This document shows, one piece after another, positions 47,690 through 59,399 of a stretch of DNA of 64,000 nt (its first letter is position 1; each line of letters starts with the position of its first letter). The translations under genes and the position numbers were made by a program. The notes beneath the pieces were generated by a model, which saw only the letters and a program-made list of their open reading frames with translations, ran no database searches and was not told the DNA's origin. The stretch comes from Coffea arabica. Taxonomy: Eukaryota; Streptophyta; Magnoliopsida; Gentianales; Rubiaceae. Where the stretch lies: contig NC_092312.1 in the NCBI RefSeq assembly GCF_036785885.1, positions 19,672,001 to 19,736,000 of the forward strand. Direction: 5' to 3'.

Positions 47690-48090
47690 TAGGGTTGCAA
47701 ATGACTTAAATCGATTTCAAAGCTAGCTAATTGGCTCAATCAAAACTCGATTCAATCTTAGTATTGAGTCGAGTTTGACCTCACTTGGTGAGCCAATCAA
47801 GTATTCAACTTGTCAAGCTACATTGAATTCATATATTTGTAATACTTTATATTTTAGTAGTGAAATTACATATGTCGTTCCTATATTTTTATTATTTATT
47901 AAGATGAAATGTCCAATCTATTCATTTTTTTTAAATTAGATATATATTATTTTTATTTGAGCTTGAGTCCAGTTTGACTAGGTTCAAACTACTGTTTGAA
48001 CTTGAACTCAAGTTTTCATATGAAAGTTAATTGAGTTCTAATTTGTGGTGTCATTGAGTCTCAGCTTGAGTTTGAATACATAAAGCCTAT
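47690..48090. repeat. Diverged AGGGTTGCAAATG-type repeat
   Basis: Starts CCTAGGGTTGCAAATGAC, like a decayed hAT-MITE end. It holds GAGTCGAGTTTGACC and related words in both orientations around an AT-rich core. The right border is not clear. Confidence 0.4.
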
Positions 48091-48303
48091 GTTTCGTCGC
48101 GTGGATTGGTCTCATTTATAGTTCTAATACCACCTTATCTTTTAAATTGAATTTAAACTGTATATTTTTAGTGTGAGATATATCTATACTCGAGAGTATA
48201 CAAAATGCCAGTGTAACCTTCACAATACTCATAAATTGACAAAGCTAAACAAGAAAATGTATTTGGATAAGAATTATTTGCTAAAAATTATTTGTTTGTA
48301 TTA

Positions 48304-49169
48304 CAAATATGAGCCTGTTTGGCACCTTAGTTTTTTAGCTACTAATTTTTTAACAACTTTTACTACAGGAACCCCAAAAAATTTTTTAAAGTTTTTTATT
48401 TACACACTTCAAAAATACACAAAAAATTTCCCAAAAACTTTTCTTTCTCCCTCACCCAACCATCACCCCCACCACCTCTCCCGACGCCGGTCACCTATTT
48501 CGGCGCCGGTAACCTCAAAAAAAATTTTTCTGTCCATCACCCTCGCTTCCTCTCCTCCCCTCCCCTCTTCCCCTGTCCTTCCCCCTCCTGCTAGGTGCGA
48601 TTTGGTCGCCGACCAGATCGCAGAGCAGAGAGGGGGAGGGGAGAGAAAAAGCTAAAAAAAAAATGCACAGCTGTTGGCCAAATCGCATGAGAGGGAAGCG
48701 GAAGGGGAGGGGCGGCGGGGGAAGGGGAACGTGAAAGGGAAAGGTCCCGACCAGATCGCGTCGGGGAAGAGGGAGGCTGGCTGGGGAGGGGAGGAAAAGG
48801 GAGGGGAGGGGCGGCAGGGGAAGGAAGGGGAAGGGGAGGGTCCGAATTGCGTCGAGGGAGAGGGGGAGAGGGAGGGGTGGCAGGGGAGAGAGAAGGGAAC
48901 AGGAAAAGAGCAAAAAAAAAAAAAAAAAGGAATCACCTGGAAGTCTCGGCAGAGGGAATAGGGGAGGGAAGGGGGTAGGAGAAGAGGAAGAAAGGGAGGA
49001 AGGAAAAGAAAAAAGAAAGAAAGAAAAAAAAAGAAAAAAGAAAAAGAAAAAGAAAAAAAAAATTATCTTACAAACACCCAAAAAAAAGTTTTTCTACAAC
49101 TTCTACAGTGATTTACAGTAAAATTTTATACAAACACCCAAAAAACTCACCTTCCAAACAGGCCTTATA
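48304..49169. mobile_element. MITE-like element with GCCTGTTTGG termini and purine/pyrimidine core
   Basis: The left end GCCTGTTTGGCACCTTAG and the right end TTCCAAACAGGC form an inverted repeat. Next to the ends are AAAAATTTTTT-rich stretches and ACAAACACCCAAAAAA (twice near the right end). The core is pyrimidine-rich on the plus strand at about 48445-48595, then an almost pure purine run from about 48615 to 49065 made of GGGGAGGGG and GGAAGGGGA units. Long ORFs on both strands here are low-complexity artefacts. Confidence 0.55.
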
Positions 49170-49357
49170 TTTTTTAATAAATTTTTTATATTTAATTATT
49201 TTTTATCTTATATATTATATCCCAAAAAATTATTTTAAATAGTATTTTAAATAATCGCATATCCAAACGTCCGAAACGTACGTGGACGTTGAGAGCAACC
49301 AGCACTCCTTGACTCTTTGATTTGTTCAATAATATTTATTTTCGCTCACTCAATTGC

Positions 49358-49890
49358 TATATATGTTCTCGGGTGTGTGAGACTGTGAGTGAGAGAGGGG
49401 GAGAGAGAGTCTGTTGCTTTTCCCCAGCTTTAATGGCGTGAGACCGTACCAGAAGAGTGCGTGTGTATGTATTCTCTACAGTACATGTATGTAACCGTAT
49501 CCAGTCCATTCATCTTTGCATGCTTCACCAACTCATCCCAATAGAAAACCCAAAACCCAAATGAGCCGATTATTAAACTTATAATCCAACGAGAAAAAAT
49601 GGATTTTGAATAAAATTTTACAATCACCAATTCCCCACCCCACCTCACTCTTTCCATTTTCTTCAATCAAGACTCTTTTTTTGGTCTTTCACTCCATCCC
49701 AGATGATCAAAAGCGGTAATCTTTTCTGGGTTTCTGTTACACTTTTTTTTCTTAGTCTTTCTTAGGTCAGTTTCCAATGTGGGCTTCTTGATTCTTGCCT
49801 TGCCTGCTTTTGCTGTAAATCTTTGGTTATTACTACCTTCTTGTTGTGAATCTTAGTTATTGTTGAAGAAGGGGAAAAAGGAGGAGGAAA
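49358..49890 (+). promoter_or_regulatory. PUF gene core promoter and long leader
   Basis: A TATATAT element at 49358-49364 precedes a GA-rich stretch (GAGAGAGGGGGAGAGAGAG at about 49392), so transcription probably starts around 49390 and the leader is about 500 nt. The leader has a minimal upstream ORF ATGGCGTGA (about 49433) and a 20-residue one at 49703-49765. A leader intron is possible but not determined. Confidence 0.45.
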
Positions 49891-52800
49891 ATGAAAGATG
49901 ATGAGGAGCTTGAATTGCTATTGGGTGAGATCCCTCATGCAATATCCTTCAATCATCATCATCATCTTAGACATGGTCATGGTAGTGATCACCATCATCA
50001 TAATCTTGACGAGTCTTTGTTGGCACAAAAAATGACTGGTATGATGTACCGTATGGGTATGTATGATGATGTGACATTGGATCATAATAATAAACATACG
50101 TGTGCTTCCCCTGTGAGTGGGTTTTCTCTGCATTCAGATAGCTCTTCTTCAAGTTTGTTCTCTGGTGGGCATTCATTTTCAGACAATGGATCCCCTACCA
50201 CACCTCCAGTGGAAGAGCTTCAAACTCACTCAAATGGTGGTACTAGTACACAATCACATTACTCTGACCGGTTGTGGATGGAGAACAAATCTCCCGATTC
50301 GTATTTTGGGCGGAAGGCTGATGATAACGTGTTTGATGAGCTGAGGTTGTTAAGAAATTTGAGTCGAATGTATGTTAGTAAGGAGCCAGAGGATGTCAAA
50401 TTGCTAAATTTAAGTGGTCGTCAGATTTTTGATCGTGTTAGTGGTGGGAATATCGGGATGGATTTGGATCAACATGGCTTGTTTTCACAATATTATGGCA
50501 GAGGCATTTCTGATTATGGGAGAATTCAGTGCCCTGTTCCAGGAAGTCCCTTGAGTTTAGACGCTAATCTATTAGGATCCCGGTATTCCCTGAGTCAATC
50601 AGGTGAACCATATTCTCATTTATATGGTAGAAATGGTTCTGTGAGTGCCCAATTTTGTCTTACGAAGGGACTGGATGCTCATCATTATGTGGGATTTCCA
50701 GTTAACAACTTGTCAGGTACTGTGACTCGCCCTTCTATTACTGAGGCTCAATATTATGCTCAGCGAAATGGGATGGGTATCCTATCCAAAAATGATGTAT
50801 TTCACTCTCTGGATGTGCCTCAGTTGGCTCCAATGAAGACTCAAGCCAATGTGGAAAATGTAAATTATTATCGCCAACAGCGAACAAATGCATGTAAAAT
50901 AGTACCTCCACACGTTAGAGTACCTCATGGAAGTCTTGAGGCTCTTTCTGGTGAACAAAGCTTGATTATTCAAGGTGAAAGTTTGAATTATGCGTTAAAT
51001 CGAGTACAGGAACGATCAAGGCACAACAAGGGTTCCCCATATGAGGCTGATGTAAATGCACATCAAGAAAAGCAGTCACTTATAGATGGTTGCCCCCAGA
51101 TTGCAGGAAATCAAGTACGTGCTCAAAGTCTCAGACTGTGTTGCCCATTTTCTCTGCCATCAAAGTGTAACTCCTTGGGAGAAGCTCAAGGTTACATTTA
51201 CTACATAGCAAAGGATCAACATGGTTGTCGATTCTTGCAAAGGATGTTTGATGAGGGAACTCCTCAAGATGTTCAAGTCATATTCACTGAGATAATTGAC
51301 CACGTAGTTGAACTTATGATGAACCCTTTCGGGAATTACCTTATGCAAAAGCTATTGGAAGCGTGCAATGAAGAGCAGAGAATGCAGATTCTGCTCAGGG
51401 TAACAGCAAAACCTGGAGAGCTCATCAGAATCTCATTAAACACCCATGGGTAAGATTTGCATCTTTCGCTTGGAGTATTATTCAGCACAATACTGATCTA
51501 ACAAAGCTATTACTGTATCAGCACACGAGTGGTTCAAAAATTGATTGAGACGCTTAAATCTAGGCAGCAGACGTCACTAGTTATTTCAGCTCTTGAACCT
51601 GGATTTCTTGCTCTTATCAAGGACCTAAATGGTAATCATGTCGTCCAAAGATGCCTGCAATGCCTTAGCTATGAAGACAGCAAGGTACTCCTCTATTTCA
51701 CTGAAGCTTCTTGGACATTCTTAAGTGATCTTCCTCTTTTTTATGCAATTTCTGTCATCGATTTGAGTTATAGTATAAAAGTTTATGTTTTGGATTTCCT
51801 GATTGTCTGATTACAGTATAGATGTCTGTAGGAAATTGGTTGAGAAGATTGGCTTCGTATGTAGGGATAACCTTGTTGCATCATGAGTTAACATAGATTA
51901 TATCTGACAATGGGCTAAAGTTCATAGCAAATGAATCTTATGCTTTGCTGTGGTTTATTTTTGATGAATTTCAAAGGCCTTCTCGTGAATTTCAAAATGC
52001 ATTCAACACTATTCTTTTGCTGCTTCACTTATCAGAAGAAGTATGTATGCTCCTTATCTTGGTAAGTATACCAAATGCAAGAATTGGGAAACAGTTTTGT
52101 ATAAGAGCTTTCTATTGCTTTGTTGTGTCTCTGAAAGATGAGAAGACATGTACCCAATGTTTCTCTTATTTCTTTCTGTGATTCTCATGATTGAAAGGAG
52201 AGACTGTGGATCTCTTCTCACTATTACATAATCAAAGTTTCCTGCGGTGATATCCTTTCACGACATTGACACGTTAGTCAGACATCTAAATGTTATAGAG
52301 GTTCAGTTCCGATGGTCTAAATGTCGGCCAAAGTCGTCATATTCTCATTTGGTTTTTATGGGACAATTTTTTTAGCTTAGCAAGCCAATAAGCCCTCAAT
52401 AATAAGGCAAAGATATGGGTTTTCTGCTTTGAATGCTGTTATCATTTATGGATGATTTTTTTTCTTTTTTGGGCATTGCACAAGCATTACTGATTGCTGA
52501 ATTGTCTGTTTTCGACTTTGGCTAGTGTTCAGGCTGCTATAAGATGAATCATGCGTCTTTACTTGAGCATGAAAAACTTAGTTAAATGTTGTTCTGTTTT
52601 GGTGTAATACATACTGATGTGTCTTGTTTCTTACCTTGAGAAAGGAGGATGGAGTGGCCTATGACAAATAAAAGGGAGTGGTAGTGCCTTGTTTGGAAAA
52701 GTTGAGAGGATGTAGAAATTGAAGTGGATTGGATAGTAAGAAGGCGTGTGACAGAGGGCTTACTCTTATCCTCTACCAAAATCTCGTTACTAATTCTTAC

Positions 52801-55089
52801 TTGAGTTCACTAAGACAATACCCATATGCCTTACCTTTGCTCTTATGCATCGAATGTGTCATACATGTGGTTTTGACACGGACATGTGAGAGCATAGATA
52901 AAAAATTGCTAGCACTGAGGAAAATTGGCTACAGGGAAATGAAAGTTAATTCACAATTAACTAAAGCTTACTATATTATGGAATGGGGATTCCACGTAAC
53001 AGAAAGTTGGCTTTTCAAGGAGTATAAATCGTGCGCATTGGATAGTGTTTCTGTATAATACAAAAAATTTAGAGTTCCAATTAATGCTAGAAGATGGGGT
53101 TGCAGCATTAAGTTATAGTCAGCCAAGTAAAGCTCCCAGATTTGTGGGCTTTCAGAAAGGAATTATTGCTGTATCTTGAATTCATAAAGTGAATTTGATC
53201 CTTAACTATCAAAAGAGTAGAAACATGAAAAAGTCAGGGCCTTGAGTATCATAAGAGTTTGTTCATAAACTTGTGGGTTGCAAAAGAAATCATGCTGAAA
53301 GAATTCACATTTCGACATGGCTTAATGAGTGCATAGGCCGGCTGAATCTTACTTTGCCAACAAACAAGAACTTCAATTAACTTTATCAAAGCTAGCATCA
53401 CTTTTCTGATGCAACATGAAGTTTGTTATGATCTCAGGATTAGGATTTTCATGGAGACCAATCACTTGTTAAAGCGTTATCAGAGTTGTGATACCATTTG
53501 ATTCAAGTTGGTTGATTCTTTACCTTATCACCTATCTTATATGGATTCTTTATGACATTTTGGCAGTTCATTTTCGTTGCTGCTGCAAAGTATTGTGTTG
53601 ACATTGCAACTCATCAGCATGGCTGCTGTGTTCTACAAAGATGTATTAGCCATGCAAGTGGAGAACATCGGGAAAACTTGATTGCAGAAATTTCTGCAAA
53701 TGGCCTTCTGCTTGCGCAAGATGCATTTGGGTAATTAAGTGCAAGAAGAATATCAATTATTATTTTTGTAACAACTTCTTGTTTGAGCATTTTTGTGGAA
53801 CGTTGTATCATATACTACATAGAAAAGCTAGATGTTCTGTGCCTAACTATAATCACAAGTATTAGAATCCTACTGGAGAGTGGAGTTTGACAGCTTAAGT
53901 TTCAAGTTCTAGAGCTACAAAATTTAACCCTTGCCTTGTTTTTCTTTATAATTTTAATCAGCTAATCGTCATATTTATTGGCTCATTTGACTGAAAATCA
54001 AGATAAGTTAAGTCTTTCTTCTGTTTGTTGGGTCTTGATATGTCCATATCGCATCATCTCTCCCCCATTCTGCAGGTGGCAACTCTTAATGTTGTTAGTC
54101 CATTAGTGTGTTGGTTGTTTACTTGTATTGTTAACTATCTGGTTTTGCAGTTGTTTTCAGTTTGCTTGTGCTTTGAAAAATTCTACTAAAACCATAATAC
54201 TTTAAACAAAATTTGAAGCTCTAATTCTTCCAGCTTAGGTAGATACATATTATCTTCCTCAGTTCTTCCAGTTATTTCTTATTTCAAGATGTGTTTTTAT
54301 TACAGGAATTATGTTGTTCAGTTCATCTTGGAGCTTAAGATCCCATCTGCCACAACCAAGTTGGTTTGCCAGTTTGAGGGAAACTATGTCCATCTCTCGA
54401 CACAAAAGTTCAGCAGCCATGTGGTTGAAAAATGCCTAGCAGTATGTAGTAATGAAGTGCGGTCAACGATAATTCACGAATTACTGTCTGCAACTCATTT
54501 TGAGCAGTTGCTTCAAGATCCACATGCCAATTATGTTGTCCAAACAGCTCTCAAAGTTTCTGAGGTATGAGTTCCCACATTGTACAGATATTTACTCATT
54601 TGAGATACCTTTTAAGCAATTATCTACCATGTTGTGAAATTCTTTTGATGAAAAGCTTTGTTCTTTATTTTGATTCATGTAATATGGGTTTCATTTTGCG
54701 CATTAACTTGAACCAAGAAAATTTTCTTTCTTCAGTTCTCAGAGTCTAACATATGTATATAATACATGGAATAGAAGTGGCTTTGTTGGAATGAATTAGT
54801 TGAACAAGTTTTTTCCTGGGATTTGATCTGTTAAGTTTGTTGAATGCACTCTAGATTTTCCGGACATTTAAGTTACTAGTTGGCTGCTTATTTTGCTTGC
54901 AATCTATTTAAGAGATTTGGAGGCCAATGAATGCTGATAAGCATGTGTGTCCTAATAATTTAACCTTCAATATGAAATCAGGGTCCTCTTCACGATTCGT
55001 TGGTTGAGGCAATTGAGTCCCACAAGGCAATCTCACGTAACAGTCCGTATTCTAAGAGAATTTTTTCCCACAAGCTTTTGAAGAAGTGA
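49891..55089 (+). CDS. Pumilio (PUF) family RNA-binding protein
   Basis: Cytosolic post-transcriptional regulator that binds UGUA-type elements in mRNA 3' UTRs. Five exons: 49891-51449, 51522-51684, 53567-53730, 54306-54564 and 54982-55089; 750 residues, phases all consistent. The N-terminal 420 residues are low-complexity, with His-rich runs near residues 22-37 and a Ser-rich run near 80-90. A complete eight-repeat PUF domain follows: recognition helices DQHGCRFLQ, NPFGNYLMQ, NTHGTRVVQ, DLNGNHVVQ, HQHGCCVLQ, DAFGNYVVQ, QKFSSHVVE and DPHANYVVQ. The order of Asn-Tyr-Gln, Asn-His-Gln and Ser-x-Glu matches the usual UGUANAUA code from repeat 8 to repeat 1, with unusual Cys-Cys in repeat 5 and His in repeat 7. 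The gene resembles the plant PUM9-12 group with a long N-terminal region. The exact orthologue is uncertain. Confidence 0.95.
51685..53566 (+). other. Long PUF intron
   Basis: A 1.88-kb intron between PUF repeats 4 and 5. I see no coding exon or clear transposon in it; its ORFs have no family features. Confidence 0.6.
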
Positions 55090-55683
55090 TACAAATCATC
55101 CCTCTTTGGTAAGGCTCATGTTGTTGTTCTCCCTTCAGGGGTTATTCCATTTTGCACTCCCCACTGAATAGTATCCATGAGGAATGGGTATTTATCTGTA
55201 CGAATATCCTAAGACAGAATCCATTTCTTCAATTTTGCTCTTCAAAGTTTGTTCACTTGGTCCTTAACTGGGATCTGCAGAGTGTAAAGAAGAGGCAACT
55301 ATGCTTTCAGTTACTTGAAAATGGAGCTGTAATGTACTATTTTGTTGTTAATGTACTTTCCAATAGTTTTAATCCCTAAACCTCACATTGTATGAATTTA
55401 AACAGATGTAGGCTCTTTTTTGTTTTGTTTCAAGGCATATATGTAGGCTTTCATCGTTAGACGTACAGTACTCTGAATGCTTCTCAAGTGCGAGTGCTTT
55501 GCCAGTTCTGAGACTTTAATCTTTGGTTGAAGTGCTCGATGAATGAACTTTGATAACTAGTTAATTCTACTGAGTTGACTAGACCTAACTTGGAAATTGA
55601 ACATCTTGTACTTGTCTCTATCATCATTTCTGAGACAGTTTTGCTTGGGTAAGGATCTGTTACGTCTTGTCTGGCCGATCAGT
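55090..55683 (+). other. PUF 3' UTR and downstream flank
   Basis: Non-coding sequence after the stop at 55087-55089. It is T-rich and probably contains the 3' UTR; no further exon is needed because the PUF domain is complete. Confidence 0.5.
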
Positions 55684-55941
55684 CTTTTTTTTTTTTTTTT
55701 CTGAGATCGATTGTCATCATCTAAACCTACTTCTATTTCTATTCTAATCCATTCTAAAGGGGTGACCCAACGGGTCACGGAGACTGAACCACTATCGGAC
55801 TATACGAGTGTATTATACACTCGTATAAATTTAAGAAAAGTCACATCAAACTATAATTTCGATGGGAGATAAAGTTTGAGTTCTTGACCTCCCATCCTAT
55901 AAGACATGCATTTCTTACTCCAACGTCCAACCAGGGAGACC
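55684..55941 (-). mobile_element. tRNA-headed SINE with poly(A) tail
   Basis: On the minus strand the element begins about GGTCTCCCTGGTTGGACG (A-box-like), then GGTCAAGAACTCAAAC (B-box-like), a body of about 150 bp, and ends in an uninterrupted A run of about 18 (plus-strand T run at about 55684-55701). A short CAGTC repeat flanks both sides; no longer target duplication is visible. The body contains two perfect palindromes (about 55764-55780 and 55801-55827). Confidence 0.72.
55801..55827. repeat. Perfect 12-bp-arm palindrome
   Basis: TATACGAGTGTA, a 3-nt loop, then TACACTCGTATA. It lies within the SINE body and could form a hairpin in its RNA. Confidence 0.9.
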
Positions 55942-56719
55942 CAGTCCAGCCTTTGCAATTTTAAGTTGCAAATCCAACGTATCAAGCTAATACGAAGGAT
56001 CTGGAGTCTTAGAGCATTAGCTCGCAATAGTCTCCAATCTCATTTCCCTCGTTAACATATATGCTCCTTCACCCTCACGAATACTGCCTGTTACTCTCTG
56101 ATGAACAAATGAAAGTACAACGCATGGGTAAAGTCTAGGAAGTCAAGGTTCAATCGAGGCCATAACAACCATATGTCATGGCAGGGCCAGAGGGAGAAAA
56201 CAACCAGAACCAGAAGAGGGGTTTGTGTAAGATGCATTAACAACGTACGTATGGTTGTGCTGCTACTTTCAGGCCTAAATATCCTTCCAAGGTTGGCAGT
56301 CGGCAGCCAAGAAACCACTCCTTAAACTCAGTCCAAAACTCAAATTAAAAGAGCCACATTCACGATTTACTTTTAGATATAGACACGCAAATGCACTCAT
56401 CATCTCAAGTTTTTGACATGTGCTTCACATTATTCTTACGTTCATAATTTTTTTTTTGCATGTTACCTGCATCCTAGTTTCCTATCAGAAAACTGTAAGC
56501 TGAAATATAGGCAGATATCGACGCCATGTGCAACCAAGAAAAGATCAAATTTGCACGACAATACAACATGTTCCCTGAGCAAAAGAACGGCTACACATGC
56601 TCGATCAGCTGGAGTCAAATTTCCCCCACCCTTCATGGCTTCTTGGCAAGCCCTACAACAGCTGTATATTAATCAAGTCCTTCACGTCGGCGACAATTGA
56701 ACTATAGGGTTCCATCCCG

Positions 56720-56728
56720 TATAAATAA
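56720..56728 (+). promoter_or_regulatory. TATA box of the SAUR gene
   Basis: TATAAATAA lies 41 bp before the ATG, so transcription should start at about 56750 with a very short leader. Confidence 0.6.
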
Positions 56729-56768
56729 GCAGTATAGGGAAGCCCTCAACTTGGCTAGTAACAAATCA

Positions 56769-57020
56769 ATGTCGTCCAAGGTTGCAGCATACCAAGAAGG
56801 AGGCATGAGCGGAAGAACCCCAAGGGGGCACTTCGTAGTTTACGTAGGTGCTTGTTTGAAAAGATTTGTTCTTCCTGTGTCCTACTTGAAAAAACATTCG
56901 CTCCAGCAACTGCTCCAGATGTCTGCAGAGATGTATGGCTTCGACAACCGAAACGGCATTGTTATACCTTGTGATGAGTCTACCTTCCGAAGCATTGCAG
57001 AGCTGGAAGAGGGCAAGTGA
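56769..57020 (+). CDS. SAUR-like auxin-responsive protein
   Basis: 83-residue, intron-less protein of the Small Auxin-Up RNA family. The SAUR core is intact: GHFVVYVG, then LKRFVLPVSYLKKHSLQQLL, MYGFDNRNGIVIPCDEST and FRSIAELEEGK at the end. SAUR proteins inhibit PP2C-D phosphatases and so activate plasma-membrane H+-ATPase for acid growth; that function is inferred from the family. The ATG at 56769 is chosen because it is the first in-frame ATG (upstream in-frame codons begin only at TTG) and because the TATA box lies just before it. No second SAUR copy is in the window, although these genes often occur in clusters. Confidence 0.88.
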   Translation: MSSKVAAYQEGGMSGRTPRGHFVVYVGACLKRFVLPVSYLKKHSLQQLLQMSAEMYGFDNRNGIVIPCDESTFRSIAELEEGK

Positions 57021-57890
57021 TCTTCTACGCTACACTGCAGCTTGGATCTGCCCTTTTTTTTCATTTGTACCATGAATTATTAATTAGTTGATTGGCTTGT
57101 TTGTCTTGCATGATTATCTACTTTAATTAAATATTAAGCTTAGGAAGCGGGCAGGATCATGCATGAAATAGGCAGTCGGGGCCTTTTCCAGGTATAGCAA
57201 TTGATGATTTGGAAGCATATCACTGGTTGGATTGGATAAAGATGTCTGAAAATATGGCTTATTCTGGATTTGATGATGGTAGAACCCAATCTTAAAGCAA
57301 GTTAAAGCTTAAAAAGAAAAAAAAAAAATATATATATATATATATATGTATATATATTTGAAGTTACTAGTACCAGGTTCCCTGCCAGTTCTCTGGACAA
57401 GTTGCTTTCATGAGTCCCTTCTTTGCTCCCCGTTTGCTTATGGAGGAGACCTGAAAAACTGAAATATGATTACCACATCATTAGCGAAGTTTTGACGATA
57501 TAAAAAGACAGACAACGAAAAACTTGCTGTTCACATCACAGACCTGTGTGGTTTTTCTCAAAAAATGTGGGGTACAAGAAAAGGAATTGCATCATTTTGT
57601 GGTTGATAAAGAAAGTGGATGTTAAAGCTTGCTTGCTCATTCAATTTTCATCGGAAATGATAAAAGTAAAATGTGGGCCTAAGCATAAAGGTCAAGAGTG
57701 GAGAAGGTCCTCTCATATTCATATGTCATGTCAGAGAGTGCAAGAAATTGGTGGACATTAAAAAGGATATCGAAAATGTAAAAACCCTCTTGTTTGGATT
57801 GTTATTTTGATTCTAGATTTTCAATCGTGTCATTTCAAGCATCCCATGTTGTAAAAAGAAGACACCATTGGTCAATAAGGAGTCAATGGT
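57021..57890. other. SAUR downstream flank
   Basis: No gene recognised. Contains an (AT)n tract at about 57329-57357 and, at about 57790, a TCTTGTTTGGATTG word like the end of the MITE that follows. Confidence 0.45.
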
Positions 57891-57897
57891 TATACAC

Positions 57898-58039
57898 CTT
57901 GTTTGGATTGCGGTTTTTCGCCGAAAAATTGTGTTGTTTTCCGTGATCACATTTCCCTATTACATTTTTCCCTCACATACATCAAATCGCTACAGTAATT
58001 TTTCCATGAAAAATGACGGAAAATGCAATCCAAACGAAG
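57898..58039. mobile_element. 142-bp MITE with CTTGTTTGGATTGC ends
   Basis: Left CTTGTTTGGATTGCGG and right GCAATCCAAACGAAG are inverted repeats of about 15 bp. The interior has CGCTACAGTAATTTTT, a word shared in part with the elements near 49.1 and 63.9 kb. No ORF. Target duplication not resolved. Confidence 0.75.
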
Positions 58040-59150
58040 ATTTCTAATGGTTTTAGAAATAAAACTAGAGAATTGGCACACTGGATGCCTGTGCAGATTT
58101 TGTAAAGCATGTTTTGTGTGATTTGAGTTTTCAAGGGAAAATATCCAAACTAGAAACAGGGATTAGAGATCATTCTCGATATTGATACATATTTAATTTT
58201 AGATTATTTTTTTTATTAAGTAACTTTTTAATCTATGCGTGGTCAAGTTGAGGGTCATGAGCAATTTGGTTTCGTTAAGTAATAATTATCCTGAAAATGA
58301 AAAAAAAAAAATACCTGAACTACCTGAACTTTGGATGAAACATGAGCCGAGGATGGGACAGCTCTTTTTGCCCGGAGACAACTTTGCAAGGCCCAGGCTA
58401 GGCCTTCAGTAATGTATTAGGCCCATTTAGGTGTTGCGTGACGATTCAATTTAGTACTTAAATTTAATGGGATCAGATCTTAACGTATTGGGATGATTTG
58501 ATAACAAAAAATTGAACATCTGAATTGAATCAACTAAGTGGCACTACTGAATTTTCTAAACAAAACTTGCTCTCAAAATTAATTAATAAACTATTCACTT
58601 ATCACTGAATGTAATATGCACTCAAATATATTGGATTTAATACTTAACAATTTAATAACTTAACGGACTTACACTTCAGATTTCATATTTCGAATTGAAG
58701 TTTTATCAAAAGCACCACCCTTAATTTTACACTATAAAAGTAAAGATCTTCTTGTAAAAAAATTTTTTTTTGAGGGGGGGGGGGGTTTTTTCAATGCTGC
58801 TATCGTTCATTTTTCTTCATATGTTTGTATACTGCATTTTCAGTCTCCAAATAAAAATCATTACCTATGGAACATTAAAAAAAACCAAAAAATAAAAAAA
58901 AGCAGTTCTCTTTTTTAAAATAAAAAAAAAGAACTGCAAATATTCTCTTAGGGGTTTATTCCATAAACTATCCAAAACTAGCAAAGATACAAATGAGTCA
59001 GCATCACAAAAAAAAAAAAAAAAAAAACCAACAAAATGCAAACGTTATCACTTATCAACTTTCCGCCGCAGTATTACACCCGCCGAAGCAACTAGAACGG
59101 CCGCAAAACAAGTGTCCACCGTTGAAAACCATGTCCGCAATTTTTACCCA
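58040..59150. other. Intergenic, no gene seen
   Basis: AT-rich flank with homopolymer runs (G run at about 58776-58786, A runs near 59010). No supported exon. Confidence 0.5.
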
Positions 59151-59194
59151 CAACCCGTTTCTCCTTTCCGACCGTACAACCACCCCAGGAAATC

Positions 59195-59343
59195 GACACG
59201 TGTCTAACCTCACTAAAACGTAACACGCACCTGGACCAATCACGTCGCAGAAACAGATCGTATCTCCAGCCGCCCTCTCGTCCACGAATTCTGATACCCA
59301 CCCGTCGCTCTACCGCCCTTGTTTTGATCTCCTTCCCACGTGG
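59195..59343 (+). promoter_or_regulatory. G-box-containing promoter of the right-edge gene
   Basis: A palindromic G-box/ABRE GACACGTGTC at 59195-59204, a CCAAT box at 59236-59240 and a second G-box CCACGTGG at 59336-59343. The local composition is GC-richer than its surroundings. It lies before a leader exon ending at a GTGAGT donor (59630/59631), so the gene runs to the right. G-boxes bind bZIP and bHLH factors. Confidence 0.55.
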
Positions 59344-59399
59344 CACCTCATGCACATCACTCATTATTTAAATAATATTAACAATTTCTTTAAAATATT

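Noticed and set aside
48515-49081. 188-codon Phe/Pro-rich minus-strand ORF and its plus-strand partner
   Set aside because: Both come from the purine/pyrimidine tract; low complexity only.
56697-56768. 24-residue N-terminal extension of the SAUR protein
   Set aside because: It would need a TTG start and would overlap the TATA box; the ATG at 56769 is natural.
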